A stretch of DNA of 64,000 nt, from assembly GCF_016086655.4 (NCBI RefSeq), contig NC_052140.2, forward strand, positions 4,092,001 through 4,156,000, read 5' to 3'. The notes below the pieces were generated by a model. That model made no database searches. It saw only the letters and a list, made by a program, of their open reading frames with translations, and was not told the origin of the DNA. Positions 33,340 through 45,164 of this stretch are shown in pieces (position 1 is the first letter of the stretch; each line of letters begins with the position of its first letter). Origin of the DNA: Lepeophtheirus salmonis. Lineage: Eukaryota > Arthropoda > Copepoda > Siphonostomatoida > Caligidae. The translations under genes and the position numbers were made by a program.

Positions 33340-33552
33340 GTCAATCCATTAACTATATTTGTTAACCCATGGACTTGATTTGTTAATTCCATTAAGCAAG
33401 AACAAGATGTGATTGATTAAATCAATCCTTAGTCAACAAATGCTATGGACAGAAATAGCTTGTCATTTTATGTGTATATATTTCAACCAATGACACTCCA
33501 ACAAACATTTCCTTAGGCTATATGCAACTAAAGACATCTTTCATCTCCATTC
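33340..33552 (+). repeat. Dispersed repeat Rep-F, copy 2
   Basis: GATTTGTCAATCCATTAACT, TTGATTTGTTAATTCCATTA, AGCAAGAACAAGATGTGATT, CAACAAACATTTCC, AAAGACATCTTTCATC. Same order as copy 1 at 29.6 kb. Confidence 0.7.
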
Positions 33553-33939
33553 ATTTTTATGTGTGTGTGTTTGAAGCCTGAATATACCCGGTCAAAAACA
33601 TTCAAACGGAAACTTGGACAACTCTAATGAAGTTTTCCTTTTGCTAAATATAAGTTTGTTAAGAGAGGAAAATGTCAAGTTTAGCTTTCGTGGCACCTCG
33701 TATTTTCCCAATGTTATTAAAAATACTAAATCTTTCAGGACAACCGCTATGTTTTTGTAACACAATATTACAAACCTCGCTGCAACCAACTGAAATACAC
33801 TGCTAAATACCCAAACTATTTCGTCTCTGCAATCTGTTACGATGACATTTATGAATTTAAATCCTACGAAAATCGTAGCTTTGTTAATAAATAATTTTCA
33901 TTTTGTCGAATATTAGTTTGCGTATTATCTATATTAATA

Positions 33940-34180
33940 CACAAAAGTTTATCTGTCTGCATGAATATATGGAAAGGAGCACTGGGTGCACTTTACATAC
34001 ATGTCGTATATCATAAACATTTTTTTGATCTAAGAAATAACAACGTAGTCACACATTAATAAAATATTACAGACATGAGCACGTATATATAAAAAAAGTA
34101 CTGTTTCTGTTTGTTTTTGCTCTTTTATGTATATCATAATACATAAGCGTTTTCACTATATTTTAAGATTTTAATTAAGT
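33940..34180 (+). repeat. Dispersed repeat Rep-H, copy 1
   Basis: TATTAATACACAAAAGTTTA, CTAAGAAATAACAACGTAGT, AAATATTACAGACATGAGCA, TACTGTTTCTGTTTGTTTTT, ATCATAATACATAAGC. Copy 2 at 60045-60370 keeps the same blocks with an internal expansion. Confidence 0.6.
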
Positions 34181-34559
34181 ATAAGGGATAGTATGGTAAA
34201 ATATATTTTGTTAGTTTTTATTTTTGAACGCTCATCATATTAATTTTTCTCTCTCGAACTCTTATTATTATTCTTTCATTCTTAAGAACAGAACACATAT
34301 GAATTGATATAAGTATTGAGTAATTTCGTGCGTGCTCATGGAAAACGAGAATAACACTGAGGGTTTCTAGGGGAGTAATATTTTATATTATAAAAGAAAA
34401 ATTTGTTTTTTAGCCGACATCTAATTAGTCTGAATAATGCTGGGTACCACCGCAAGTTTTTAATAAACTAAGGAAATTTCTTTAACAAACTGGTGGATAG
34501 TATTATTTTATTTTTAGCGATATAAATCTTGTGTATTTTATAGCTGCCAGTTTTTTTTG

Positions 34560-34690
34560 TTTTTTTTAATGTTCCTTCAATTGGTCAGATGAAGTTGTAC
34601 TGATCGAGTATAAGTAAACATTATAGTAACACATTTACTCCATCTGAGCTAGAAATTTTATTTGAAGTCCATAAGAATTCAGGATCGAAA
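34560..34690 (+). repeat. Hairpin-bearing repeat Rep-L, copy 2
   Basis: AATTGGTCAGATGAAGTTG ... ATTTACTCCATCTGAGC. TCAGATGAAGT (34585-34595) faces ACTCCATCTGA (34637-34647) with one mismatch. Homologous to 13140-13250 inside and outside the stem. Confidence 0.65.
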
Positions 34691-34699
34691 TTCGAGTAA

Positions 34700-34860
34700 T
34701 TTATTCCACCGTTCTTGTTTATTTCAGTCTTCTCCTTCTCCCTCGTTACAGCTGATTGTAGATGATCTAATGAAACATTTTGACAGTTAAGCTGTCTCCT
34801 CTAAAAGTTTCTTCAAATTGTTAGGGTAACTATGTTGATTTTTTTTAACATGCCGGTTAT
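34700..34860 (+). repeat. Dispersed repeat Rep-B, copy 6 (right part)
   Basis: GATCTAATGAAACATTTTGA, CAGTTAAGCTGTCTCCTC, AAAGTTTCTTCAAATTGTTA, GGGTAACTATGTTGAT, AACATGCCGGTTATACATAC. The left half (CTCAGAGTAG block) is absent, replaced by Rep-L. Confidence 0.7.
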
Positions 34861-35017
34861 ACATACGATTTTTATCACTAATTATTTTCATCTACGCAAA
34901 GGAGCATATATTGTCTTTCACCGCCTTCCCAGAAAAATAGTTATATGACACAATTATGCCGTGTATGTGGGATGGAACCATTCTAAACCGCACATCCATA
35001 ACACTTTGCAACGATAT

Positions 35018-35688
35018 GTATATTATAACAGTTTGTTTTTCAATTTTTTTCCTATTTCGATTATGGCTAGTACGGTACAGAGAAGTTGGGATTTGGTAAT
35101 AACTACGATGTCATCTTTAGTTAGGAAATCTAGTTCAGAGTTTGAAAGGAGACAAAAGTTAATTATTTCGTCGATCAATATTTAAATACAGGATTATTTA
35201 TAATTGTCCATCAATTATTTATGATGGATATTAATCTGAACTACAAAAAAATTAAGAATATGTTTTTTCTTTAAAAAAAACCTATGGAACAAAAAAAGAA
35301 AATTACTCTAGAAAAATTTGATATTTCCTTTCTAAAAATATAAAAAAACTATACGAAGGTCATAAAATTTTCCTATTTTTTTTCCTCTTTCTTTCTTAAT
35401 AAGACAATGTTAAAAAAAAACTTTTTCAACACTTTCTATAGGCTAGAAAAATGTCTATTAAAACTATTTGATACAAAATAACAATCAACGTATTCTTATT
35501 AGTATCAATATTCACTAAGCAAAGAATTTTCGCGTTTTATCATAATTTGAACGAGTTGTGCTACCTAAAAAAACCCTCATCAGAAAATCTCATTTGTATA
35601 AGTAGTTTTTATACCTATACGGGTAGTTTGGAAAACTACCCGTAATCAAAATTCGAAAAAAGTTGAAAATCAAACCGCTTTAATATAC
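35018..35688 (+). mobile_element. Rep-D element, full length
   Basis: 671 bp from GTATATTATAACAGTTTGTT to a right end whose reverse complement is GTATATTAAAGCGGTTTGAT, both followed by TTTTCAA and TTTTCG-like words. The terminal inverted repeat is about 45 bp with mismatches. Just inside the right end is a perfect 11-bp hairpin (35619-35643). The 74-codon frame at 34961-35185 crosses the left boundary and is not a gene. Confidence 0.7.
35619..35643. repeat. Perfect 11-bp inverted repeat, 3-base loop, inside Rep-D
   Basis: ACGGGTAGTTT (35619-35629), loop GGA, AAACTACCCGT (35633-35643). The corresponding position of the 21.2 kb Rep-D copy is not a perfect hairpin, so it may be private to this copy. 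Confidence 0.8.
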
Positions 35689-35689
35689 T

Positions 35690-37400
35690 CCTATATGGCT
35701 ACGATCTGTTTACCCATTGACAATTACAATTTATAAAATATGTAACTTCTTTGATGAAATATATACGTTTTTATTTAGAGTTAAAATATGTAGACTTCCC
35801 CCCTTAATGGCGTTATAACTTTTTATTTCCGGATTTATCTCTATACAGCATTTTACTTTTTTGTGCTTTTTTTTGTCGCAACATTTTACAAATTATCGTT
35901 TGTTACTTGTAGCACGTATATATAAACATATATGTATGTTCCACTCTCAACATTTTACAAGTCTCTATATTATTAATTAATTTTTGTCTGTTCCCTATTT
36001 AATTTTCTATTTTTTCCTTAAAATATTCTATCCACGCTCTCAACAAAACAATTTATTTCAATCATCCATTAATTATATACAAACATAAAATACATATACC
36101 AAGGATATTAACAAAACAACAGCAGCAACTATACAATGTACCATAATGATAACGGCACAGTAAGAGTGAGAGAGACAGAAAGTGAAAAAGGGTGGTGAAC
36201 AAATGAATCAAACGTGCATAGGAAACAAACAATTGTATTATTCAAATGCATTTGTTGCTGTCATGCTTACAAATAACATTCAACAAATCTCTTGTTTTCA
36301 CATGGTATTATGTTGCTTGTAGAGAAATATTTATTCACAGGGTGGACCCTAAATACTGTTAAAAAAATATAACTCCACATTAAACTAAAGTACATTAAAT
36401 TAAACTTAACAAAGTAATCACGTTTTTTTCTTTCGAAATAATATTTTTGTTGTTATTTATGTAGGATAGTCCGTATAACACTTTTTAAGCCCTTTCTTAG
36501 CTTGAAAGGTATGTTTTTACATTAAGAAGCTGTGTAAAATTAAAACAAGAAATTGTTTTTATGTATTGTTTTGAAAATAAGAAAAGTTGCATTACACAAT
36601 AACTCTATAAAAACAAATTATCATAAAATTTTAAAAGTTGTCTTTTAAAGATGGGTACTAACTGAAAATGAGGTGAATTAAAAAAATAACACCATCTATT
36701 TGTGAAGCCTGTAACTTTTCAGCCCATGTGTTTTATAACTCATAGAAATCTCGCTTTAACTTTTTTTGTGATAAACTAAACAAGAACTAAACCCTAAACA
36801 AATGTGATAAACAGTTAACAAATTATGATGAAAAGATATATTTGTCATTTTCAAATACAAGAGAAAAGAAAGTAAAGACATACAAGAAATTTCTCACTTT
36901 GTTGAAGTCTGGGCATCCCTCCTAACACTGTTTTAGTTATGCTAAATACGTTTCAATTGTTGCTCCATTCAACCTCATAAAATGATGGAATTTTGGTCAA
37001 TAAATAGTCGGATTATTCCTGTAAGATATATTGGACGTAAAAACCAGAGTCGGTGATAGTACAGGTGATCTAAGGAAGTGAAATTAACAGCATTGAGTTT
37101 GTGGGTACCGTCTTGGAGAAAATTATTCCACCATGTCCCAAATCCCACTTCAGGTAAGAGATTTATACCTTTGAACAGCATGGGACTCACTCTCACAGAT
37201 ATGGTGCTAATGTGGTATGAGACTTATTTCCCATATATTTTTGTGGGAATGGCTCCCCATCAAAATGTATTCCTAAAGAGCTAAAAGCAGAAAGTTTCAG
37301 TTCAATAGAAATATATTCGAGGTTCTGCAATTAAGTTGAAATCACGAACTCTCAGTTTTTCTCTAATGATAAGCCTTTTAATACAAATACCCTATCAATA
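35690..37400. other. AT-rich stretch without recognised genes
   Basis: A moderately complex patch at 36960-37290 gives two opposed 68-73 codon frames (minus 36975-37196, plus 37078-37284). The minus one reads MLFKGINLLPEVGFGTWWN and has two Trp-rich blocks, but I recognise no family and see no splice sites. Possibly decayed coding or transposon sequence. Confidence 0.25.
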
Positions 37401-37414
37401 ATTATTCTTATTAA

Positions 37415-37735
37415 CACTTTGGAAACTCTACAAAAACTGCACAAAAATCAACCACCTTGATCATCCAAATACAAGAAATGTGAAATTAATCGATTGTATG
37501 TGTTTAAAACGCAATATCAGGGCGAATATAAGTCACTTAAATAAAAAAAAAAATTGCACTATAGTTAAAATTCTGGGGTATACTTATTCCCCTATCCCAC
37601 AAATTAGAATACACAGCCTATAATTGACTCAAATATGTCTATAAAATATGGGCTTGAATGGATATATGAAGTAAAAAAATTATTGGGATTTTATCCTTTT
37701 TCTTGATAGTTGTTCAAAATCGTATTTGAGTCTCA
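37415..37735 (+). repeat. Dispersed repeat Rep-A, copy 3
   Basis: TTTGGAAACTCTACAAAAAC, ATATCAGGGCGAATATAAG, ATAGTTAAAATTCTGGGGTA, CCCACAAATTAGAATACAC, CCTATAATTGACTCAAATAT, GTCTATAAAATATGGGC, GGGATTTTATCCTTTTTCTT, TTGTTCAAAATCG. The best-preserved middle of the family; the terminal GTTGAC motif is lost. Confidence 0.8.
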
Positions 37736-38459
37736 TAAAAAATATTTTAAAATTTCATATATCAATTGAAATCATGAAATTTCCTATTTCTCTAATAATA
37801 ATATGCTGTTTATGCATGTATGAGTTCAAAGACTACTATGCATTGATTGATCAAAAGAAGGTGTAATTTAATCTTTTTCCTTGATCAAATTAAACAATAT
37901 ATTGATTTTAATATCCAGCTAGTCTTTTTGCATGATTATAGTTGATTTTTGTGCAATACCTATACACATTAAACATGCAATTATCCAATAACTAAAAATA
38001 AACATAAATAAAAATGGAAAACCACGAACTTTGTCCGGATTAACAAAATAGTTATATATTAGTCAAATTTTTCCTCGAAACATGTTTTCGGAATTAGCCT
38101 AAAATTTAAAAAGAAAATATTTGTAGAAAAACGCTTGAACAAACTACAATAACACATATTTAAATTTGTAAGTTCAAAGCATTTTCTCACGGACGATTTT
38201 TTTTTGTATTTGTCACTCCAAATATTATTTTTTAATGGCTAATTATTTTTTGATTGTTGAAGAGAGAACACGGTGTTACCTTTACTGCATTTTGCAACTT
38301 TTCGTTGAAAATAAACAGAAAAAAACTCGAAATCAATTGGTAGTAGTTAGCTAATTCTTTCCAACTATGGAGATATTATTATGATAGTGAGATCCCACCA
38401 TGAGAACATATAAGTATAAATTAACCAAATGTTGGTCCGCTTATTAAAAAAACAGAGTA

Positions 38460-38525
38460 TAATAGCAAGGACTTGTTGGTGAGATATAAATATAACTCCT
38501 AATTGTACTCAGAGTAGAATACGCA
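38460..38525 (+). repeat. Dispersed repeat Rep-B, copy 7 (left fragment)
   Basis: GGACTTGTTGGTGAGATATA, then TGTACTCAGAGTAGAATACG. Only the head of the family is present; a Rep-M-like block (CCAACTATGGAGATATTATT) lies just upstream at about 38360. Confidence 0.5.
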
Positions 38526-39049
38526 ATTTTTATACGTTATTTTTTTTAAGCTCTAATTTTGAGTCAGGCCACAATTTGACCAAAATTACTTTTTTTAGAG
38601 AAGAAAACGTCAGAAAAAAATATCTCATTCTTCTTCCTGTTTTATATTTTCTCACAAAACAATATTTTTTGGCTGATGAAGACAAAAATTACTTGATTTT
38701 TTTTTAATTTTATTTCGGGGGCTACAGTGCCTATAGCCACCCCCTCCAGACTGCACTGGTTCTTGTCTAAATATGTCATAGCTATATATAGAATAGCATT
38801 TGTACTTTCATATATATATATATGTGCAATAGTTAGAGTTGTAAATTCTAAGCATTTTCTCGTGTGATATATTTTTTGTAGTTGGCAATATGAACCGTAT
38901 TTTATATTAATTATTAATTAACCACGAGTGTTTGTGCTCACAAAAACAAAGTAACACTAATCATAGTTTGGAGAGTTCGAAATTGTCACAATATGATGTT
39001 TCATTCAATGAAATGAATTTCTTTTCCTTCTTTTTAGTACTTTAAAATT

Positions 39050-39580
39050 TTCTTTTGACAGTTTGAGAACATTTTTTATATGCACAAATGACATAAAAAA
39101 ATAAATGAAGGACGAAGGATCACGTAAAAAAAAGAACATAAATAAACATTTTTGTTTATAATTATCCTTCTCCTAAAAAAAATACCTAATCATTATGAAC
39201 ATATTACAATGCAAAAACAACTAAATAAAATCCGTTAACATACATACAGAATTTGGAAGATACATACATATATACATATAACAAAAACCGAAACAAGAGC
39301 AAAGAAAAGTAGAATATAATATGTAATACCAAAATATTAATAAGACTTTTTTTTTCTAATATTCGTTAGACCTTACAATCCACTTTAAAGATTTTAAATA
39401 TTTTGCTGACATCAAGGTGTAATATCTATTAACATCGTCACCATATTTCCATCATGACCATGAGGTGTCTGGAACCATCAAAGAGAAGGCACCATATCCT
39501 GCAATAGCTGACATGATAACAATTATCATCTTCGTCTTTCCTTTTGATAATTTTGATTCTAGGTCATCCAGTCCCTTCAT
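39050..39580 (-). repeat. Duplicated segment Rep-E, copy 1
   Basis: Plus-strand words TATATGCACAAATGACATAA, ACTAAATAAAATC, CCGAAACAAGAGCAA, CCTTACAATCC, ACCATATTTCCA, AAGAGAAGGCACCATATCC recur in the same order at 55690-56190. Both carry a related short minus-strand reading frame at their right side. Confidence 0.75.
39356..39580 (-). pseudogene. Short reading frame in Rep-E copy 1, one in-frame stop
   Basis: From ATG 39580-39578 to TAG 39358-39356, 74 codons before the terminator with a single TGA. It reads MKGLDDLESKLSKGKT, KMIIVIMSAIAGYGAFSLM, PDTS, then WKYGDDVNRY after the TGA, and ends IVRSNEY. The paralogue at 56.0 kb shares SAI-A-Y-AFSLM, DTS, S-WKYG-D and IV-S. A hydrophobic run (residues 18-36) could be a membrane helix. 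Family unknown. Conservation of the frame in two copies implies it was coding once, whether as a host gene or as transposon cargo. Confidence 0.5.
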
Positions 39581-40379
39581 GTTCAAGACAATATATTGTT
39601 TTAGAATTCAAACACTGGAACAATCCACGATACTGTTTATAGAAGAGTTAAAGGTTTTTCCACAGTCCTTACATGGAGCATTATAAAAAATAATAACATC
39701 TGAGATTTGAAAACGTGCAGTAAATTTTTTGTTGTCATAAATATCTCATAAGAATTTTTATAAAAATATTTCGGACAAGACCGGACCAACAAAATTAATC
39801 CTCGAACTTAATATTGATAAAAAGAAAAATAGTCATTTAATAAAATAAATATTAGATTATTTTGGCAAAGGATCATTTAGTGTTCTTAAAGATGTACAAC
39901 TGATAAAGTGTTCACTGATTGCATTACCTATCTTTTTATATTTTCTTTATCATAAAAAAAGGATTATATTTGTGCTAAAAACAAACGTTCTTGTTTGTCT
40001 AAATGATTCTTTGTTATATGATATATTAATGCTTATAACTAATTCATTAAACTAAGTGTATTAAAAATTTTATATCTGGTTGCTAATGGAATACAAAAGT
40101 AGGTTGATATACCAATACAGCATGGCTTTTTTTAAATGATACCTTCACTTTTAATGAAAAATATTATCACTAATATAAAAATTGACATTTCAGGTTGAAT
40201 TATAACAAAGATTTGTCTTTTTAACTGTAAACAAAGTTTGTATAATATTTTCCTATCTCAAGTGAAAAAGGGAAGCGATGTGGAATCTGAAAAAATAAGA
40301 AATGATGCTTCACAACCATTGAATTTCATACGTTGTTATGAAAATCAAACAAATTTTTTATTTGAAATTGTCATGTTTA

Positions 40380-40810
40380 TGTAGAACATATATTTCAAAT
40401 TTTGAAAGAAGACAAGAGTTTTATATTCGTGAAAAAGATTAAAATACAGCATTAATCCTTATTTTGCATTAGTTAATTATGATAGGCATAATTAAAATCT
40501 ATAAAAAACATCACTAAAGTTTTTTTTTTGTAAAGCTATCCTTTGGTGCAAAAAGAGAGAATAACATAATAAAACTTTGATTTTTCCTTTCTGAAAATGT
40601 AAAAAAATGATGTGTGCATACAAGGATCATCAAATTTTCCTTACTTTGTTCTGTTCCATAGAACAATTTTAGAAAAAAATTATTTTCACACATTTTATTG
40701 GTTTAACGAATGTCTCTCAAAATTATTACATGCAAATAACTAAAATTGTCTTTTAAGTATTTAAATTCACTTTGTAAAGAGTTTTCCCCCTTTTTCATAA
40801 TTTGATGGAG
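40380..40810 (+). repeat. Rep-D copy 3 (internal region)
   Basis: TTTTGAAAGAAGACAAGAG, GGTGCAAAAAGAGAGAATAA, CCTTTCTGAAAATGTAAAAA, GGATCATCAAATTTTCC, TGTTCCATAG. Matches the other two Rep-D copies internally, but I could not find either terminal repeat. Confidence 0.6.
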
Positions 40811-40895
40811 ATGCGGAACGTAGAGATAACCTTGTAGGACCATGCCATTTTACGCGTCAAAGATGGATACTTGGAAACAGAAAATACGACATACT

Positions 40896-42080
40896 TTACA
40901 GTTTTCTTCGAAGGCAGCTGAAAATGTGAATAGTCCCGATGCTGTAATAGCATAGCAAATACAAATTAGGTCTTGTCGATTCTATTCCGGTAATTTTGAC
41001 GTTAAAGATACAGATACTAGAAAGCCAATTGTTAAAAATGTGAGTAAAATAGTGGAAATCGTCGAGTATAATCGTTATGTAATCACTGTTTTGATTGCCA
41101 AGGAGATAAACATTAATGAAAATGATAATATAATAATTCATTAAAAATACTTGACTTCTTTTTACTTGACCTTATATGTATAATAAATAAAATATGTGTA
41201 AATATGATTTCCACTGAATTGGGGAACCTCCATACTATATTCAATATTCCTGAAATTAGGTATGGAATAGTCTTTTTAAGTTATTAAACGTTTTTCCAAT
41301 GCCCCCATCATCGATTGATAAAATTCTTATTCTGGACACACTCTAAGGAATAATAGTAACAAAAGTAGGGGAGAAAAAAAACCAGCAATTCATCAATCAT
41401 TATAGAAAATTGTAATTAAATATTAGTGTGAGAGAACACAAAAAAAAAACTTCTCTGTGAGACATTTATGCTCAATTATATAATTTATTTGATTAGTTAG
41501 CCGTACTGTCAAAGTCATCAAAAACAATATATATGTTTTTGACAAAAAATGAACAAATAAAATTGTCACTGACAATTAATTTAAATTCGGACATATTGGG
41601 GTTTCTCATTTTCAATTTTCATTTGTTTGTCTTTGAGCCGGGCCCAGGGAACACATTTTTAAACAAAAAACCCTTAAACACGCATAATCCACCGTCATTA
41701 CGAAAAATTATTTCATGTGTAGGTCTGCACACTATCAAGTGCACATTCTTGTTGGAGTCTGATAAATTAGTCAAATTAGATAAAACTTTAATTTAAGATA
41801 ATTAGGAAAACAATTTCGGTTAATTATAAGGATAGGAGAGCAGTAGAAATTATACTTGAGAGAAGGGTGGAGTCACCCCCATTTCATAAGTATTCTTATT
41901 CTTAGATATATAACTGTTTGTTTAAAATCAGATTGAACCCGGAATTATAAAGGTTGCACAATGAATAGTGTGAATTGCACAGACTACTTAACAATTTATT
42001 TCTATGTAATGAATGTCTTAATTTGTTATGTTTTTAGCAAACATTAAAAGATCTTAAACAAAGATCAAGAAATGTAGAAA
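40896..42080. other. Stretch without recognised genes
   Basis: Two frames (minus 40896-41141, 81 codons; plus 41533-41796, 87 codons) have no recognised domain. The second holds a slightly GC-rich part (GAGCCGGGCCCAGGGAACAC) that may be a decayed coding remnant. No other signal. Confidence 0.25.
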
Positions 42081-42084
42081 ATTC

Positions 42085-42215
42085 CCAATTGATTTTTTTA
42101 CTTCATATAGCTCAATAATTCATAGACATATTGGAGTGACTTTTAGAATTTGAAGTCCAATTTGTGGGATAAGCTATAACACCCAAAGATTTTGGCTTCA
42201 ATTTGTATTTTCAAA
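42085..42215 (-). repeat. Dispersed repeat Rep-A, copy 4 (reverse, partial)
   Basis: CCCAATTGATTTTTTTACTT, CATATAGCTCAATAATTCAT, AGACATATTGGAGTGACTTT, AATTTGTGGGATAAGC are the reverse complement of the centre-right of Rep-A. Terminal motif absent. Confidence 0.65.
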
Positions 42216-42609
42216 TAAAATTCGATAATTTCCCTCACTTCTATTGTTACGATCAATACCAAAATTATATATAGTTTTATATAAATACATAAGTACATAC
42301 TTATATAGTTATATAACTAGTTCTTGCCCAAAACTAGTTCTTAACGAACTCTCTTACAATAGAACCTTACACGCTTCATTAAAAAAATTAAAAAATGATA
42401 AAAAAGCGCTGAGTATCAAATGTTCCCTCTTCAAGAATAAAAAAATACTGATGAAAGCTTTGGTAAATAAAAACACTATTCAGGTACCTAATTATATATA
42501 TTATAAAATGATTAAGAATATGGAAATTGTCATAATTACTATTATAATATTTTTTAGTTTTCTAGAAGAGAGAACAATAAGAATGATATAATCACTAGTG
42601 CTTGAAAGA

Positions 42610-42880
42610 TGAATTGAATTTGTTGTTGAGTTATAAGTGTAAGTCTTTGTTGGACTCGTAGTAGAATTGAGGATGGATATCACTGTAATTCTTGGCTACA
42701 TCAATCCTAGATGCAGACAGGGCTTATGTTTATTTTCTTTGTGTCATAGCTGCTCACAGCTAATTAAATTAAACGTCCTGACAACTAAGCTGCTCTCTTC
42801 CCTATCATTCTTCAAACTGTCTGGGTGACCACGTTAATTTTCGGTCTCTTTTTTCTTTAACATACCAGTCGTTCATACTA
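42610..42880 (+). repeat. Dispersed repeat Rep-B, copy 8
   Basis: TTGTTGTTGAGTTATAAGTG, TAAGTCTTTGTTGGACTCG, TAGTAGAATTGAGGATGGAT, TTGGCTACATC, GGGCTTATGTTTATTTTCTT, TTAAACGTCCTGACAACTAA, GCTGCTCTC, CTTCAAACTGTCTGGGTGAC, AACATACCAGTCGTTCATAC. The most complete copy; spans about 270 bp. Confidence 0.8.
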
Positions 42881-43114
42881 TTTGAATCTTTGAGGATGGT
42901 ACCGTCTAAAATTATACCAAGAACTCACAATTTATAATGTTTTAATATAAATTCCAAGTATATATAGCTAATAGTGAAGAATGAGATATCCAAGTGAATA
43001 AAAATTAAAGGACCACAGAAATATTAGTAAAAGACTTTTGTATATATATATGGCCTCAATTAATTTGTATTGTCGTTGGAGAATGGTCAGTTTTACGTCT
43101 TGTAGAAGGATTCT

Positions 43115-43723
43115 TCATAAGATGAGCTTAATGACGTAATCATTGGACATATCAGCCTTCTCCTCCTCAACAGAAGCCTTCAGGGAATCAACAATGCGGT
43201 AAGAAAACTTTGACAGCCTGGCTCTCCACGAAACCCCATGTTTCATAGTCCAATCTGGTGATAAATGGGGCCATAAGTTTGGAGGCCTGAAATCGTTGAG
43301 GTTTTCCTTGCTCTAAGCTTGATTTATTATGGTCTTATAGCCATGTGCTGAATCTTGTTGCAGATAGTAATCCCCTTCAAGGTAGTTAGCATCCATCCAG
43401 AGCTTCATAACCTATTTTTTCAACACCCTCTGGTACTCCTTGTAATTCAATTAAAAAGGCCACTCTGCTCTAGAAGTTTTTAGTGACAACCTTGTTGTGT
43501 CTTTCACGCTCTGTCTTCCTGGAAAGGTTCTTGGCCTTCTGACCTTAGGGGCAAGCTCAATAAAGCAATTCCCAATGTCTGCGACATCTTTTACAGAGAA
43601 TTGAGTGCGGCGATTATCTACAATCCATTGCTTTATTGCCTCCAATGTGGTTGTTTGTTGAAGTATCACAATCATTAATACAGCGGGTAAAACCTGATAA
43701 ATTAAAGAATAATTTCTTTCCAA
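43115..43723 (-). pseudogene. maT/mariner-like transposase with internal deletion
   Basis: Minus-strand N-terminal part (43723-43451) is open for 90 codons and contains TTTLEAIKQWIVDNRRTQF and VRRPRTFPGR, a helix-turn-helix plus the RPR linker. It then jumps, within a few codons and a frameshift, to WMDANYLEGDYYLQQDSA (second catalytic Asp), TIINQA, a stop, NLNDFRPPNLWPHLSPD, and finally SLKASVEEEKADMSNDY before a TGA at 43117-43115. The known family form is WMDANYPGGNYVFQQDGAPA..., SPDLNPLDYSVWW. The first catalytic Asp and about 150 residues are deleted, and the third motif is garbled (PDWTMKHG). Spacing from the second Asp to the third-Asp site is about 37 codons, suggesting the DD37D group. 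Confidence 0.8.
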
Positions 43724-44369
43724 TAACTCAACATTGATTTAAAGTCAAATGGCTTTATGAAGCTCTACTTGATACACATGGACATAAAGACATCTAACCT
43801 TAGGGTAATAAAAAAATCCCATATGAATTATTGATAAGACGAAAGGTAAATCTTCAGGTTGTTTTGTATGTGTGACCTGATTTAATTTGCGTGCAATATT
43901 TATAACTATATATATATATGCAATATTTCTTAAATGTTATGTCTGACTTTATATAGTAGTTTTCGCGCCTTTCTATTTGTTACAAGTCTGGAAGTGTATC
44001 AGGAGTTTTAATTTAAAGATCCCTCTTTGAGTGTGTAACAAAAACAATGGGGATATAACTTATCTGTACGCACTATGAATTGAAATTAATACAATAAATT
44101 TGACAACACGTAGTTTCTATATGTTCTGAGTTAACATAAAAACAAACTTGAACAAAAATGAAGAAAAAAATAAGTCCTATATTACATAGGAGATTTTTGG
44201 TAATCTATAGGCTTTATATTCAAATTTCTGGGCTGAGTTGCAATACCCAAGTTTGTTAATTATAATTTAAAGCCTTTATTTTATCTATGAGACTTTATTT
44301 GATCCTAATGCAGGTTTAAATGAGTAACTAGACTAATTTGGATATAGAAATTGACAATAATCAATTTGA

Positions 44370-44440
44370 CGACGAACACAAATGAAATCCAGACTCAATT
44401 TAACAAAACAATTATAACTTGCATTTGTGGTGACAAATAC
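44370..44440 (-). mobile_element. Rep-C end 4
   Basis: GACGAACACAAATGAAATCC, AGACTCAATTTAACAAAACA, ATTATAACTTGCATTTGTGG, TGAC. Matches Rep-C at about 75% by eye. Its outer end faces right, towards the transposase fragment at 44440-44553, so the fragment lies outside this end. Confidence 0.5.
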
Positions 44441-44598
44441 TTATTATCTTTTGTAAACACAACCGCCCGGCTGATTTTGAGGCCATTGGCAATCTCAGTA
44501 TGGTTTTTCTGGTGCGCGAGTTTTTCCAGTACAAGAATTCTTTTGGCTTCCATTTCGTTGTTTTTGAAGATACAACCAATATTTATTAATGAAAACAA
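44440..44598 (-). pseudogene. Transposase N-terminal HTH fragment
   Basis: Minus strand from ATG 44553-44551 reads MEAKRILVLEKLAHQKNHTE, then IANGLKISRAVVF. The pattern MxxKRxxVLEKLxxGxxxxEIAxxLxISRxxVY is the first helix-turn-helix of many mariner-group transposases. It ends at a Rep-C terminus (44370-44440); nothing catalytic is present. Confidence 0.55.
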
Positions 44599-45164
44599 TC
44601 GCTAACGTTCATTATAATTTAACCCAACCTCACTTTATTAAAAAATTCTATCAAAACTTGAGCTGTGAGCATTTGTTTAAGTATAAACCTAAAAATTACC
44701 CATGGAGGTATATTCAAAACTTTTTAAATAGGTATTTCTTCAATTTTCCTTGTCTGACTACTTAATACAGATTTGACTGAATACACCCATTGCATATAAA
44801 TATTCATAAGCAGTATTGTAAAGACACTTTGAATAGAAATTTGATGTTATAAAATAAAACAAAAATCAACTCATCTCCCTTAAAAAAATATATATTGTTG
44901 TTTTAAGTAAAAATACAAAGGAATTTTTGCATTTTGAAAGTAAATAACAACTAATTTATGCAAAGCATACATTATGCAAATCCCTCTACCCTTAAATGGA
45001 GGGATATTCAGGCATATTTAGGTATGCTCATCTACATAAGTATATCTCTTAACCGAGACAGTAATAAAATACATAACGTGTAAGTGTGTTAGAGTGATAA
45101 TTATTTTTAAAATAAAAAAGTATGAATATAGTTGAAAATAGTATGATCTGCCGATAAGCTAAAA

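Noticed and set aside
42244..42591. 115-codon plus-strand frame rich in Lys, Ile, Tyr
   Set aside because: Composition of translated A+T-rich DNA; no motif, no neighbours, no splice signals.
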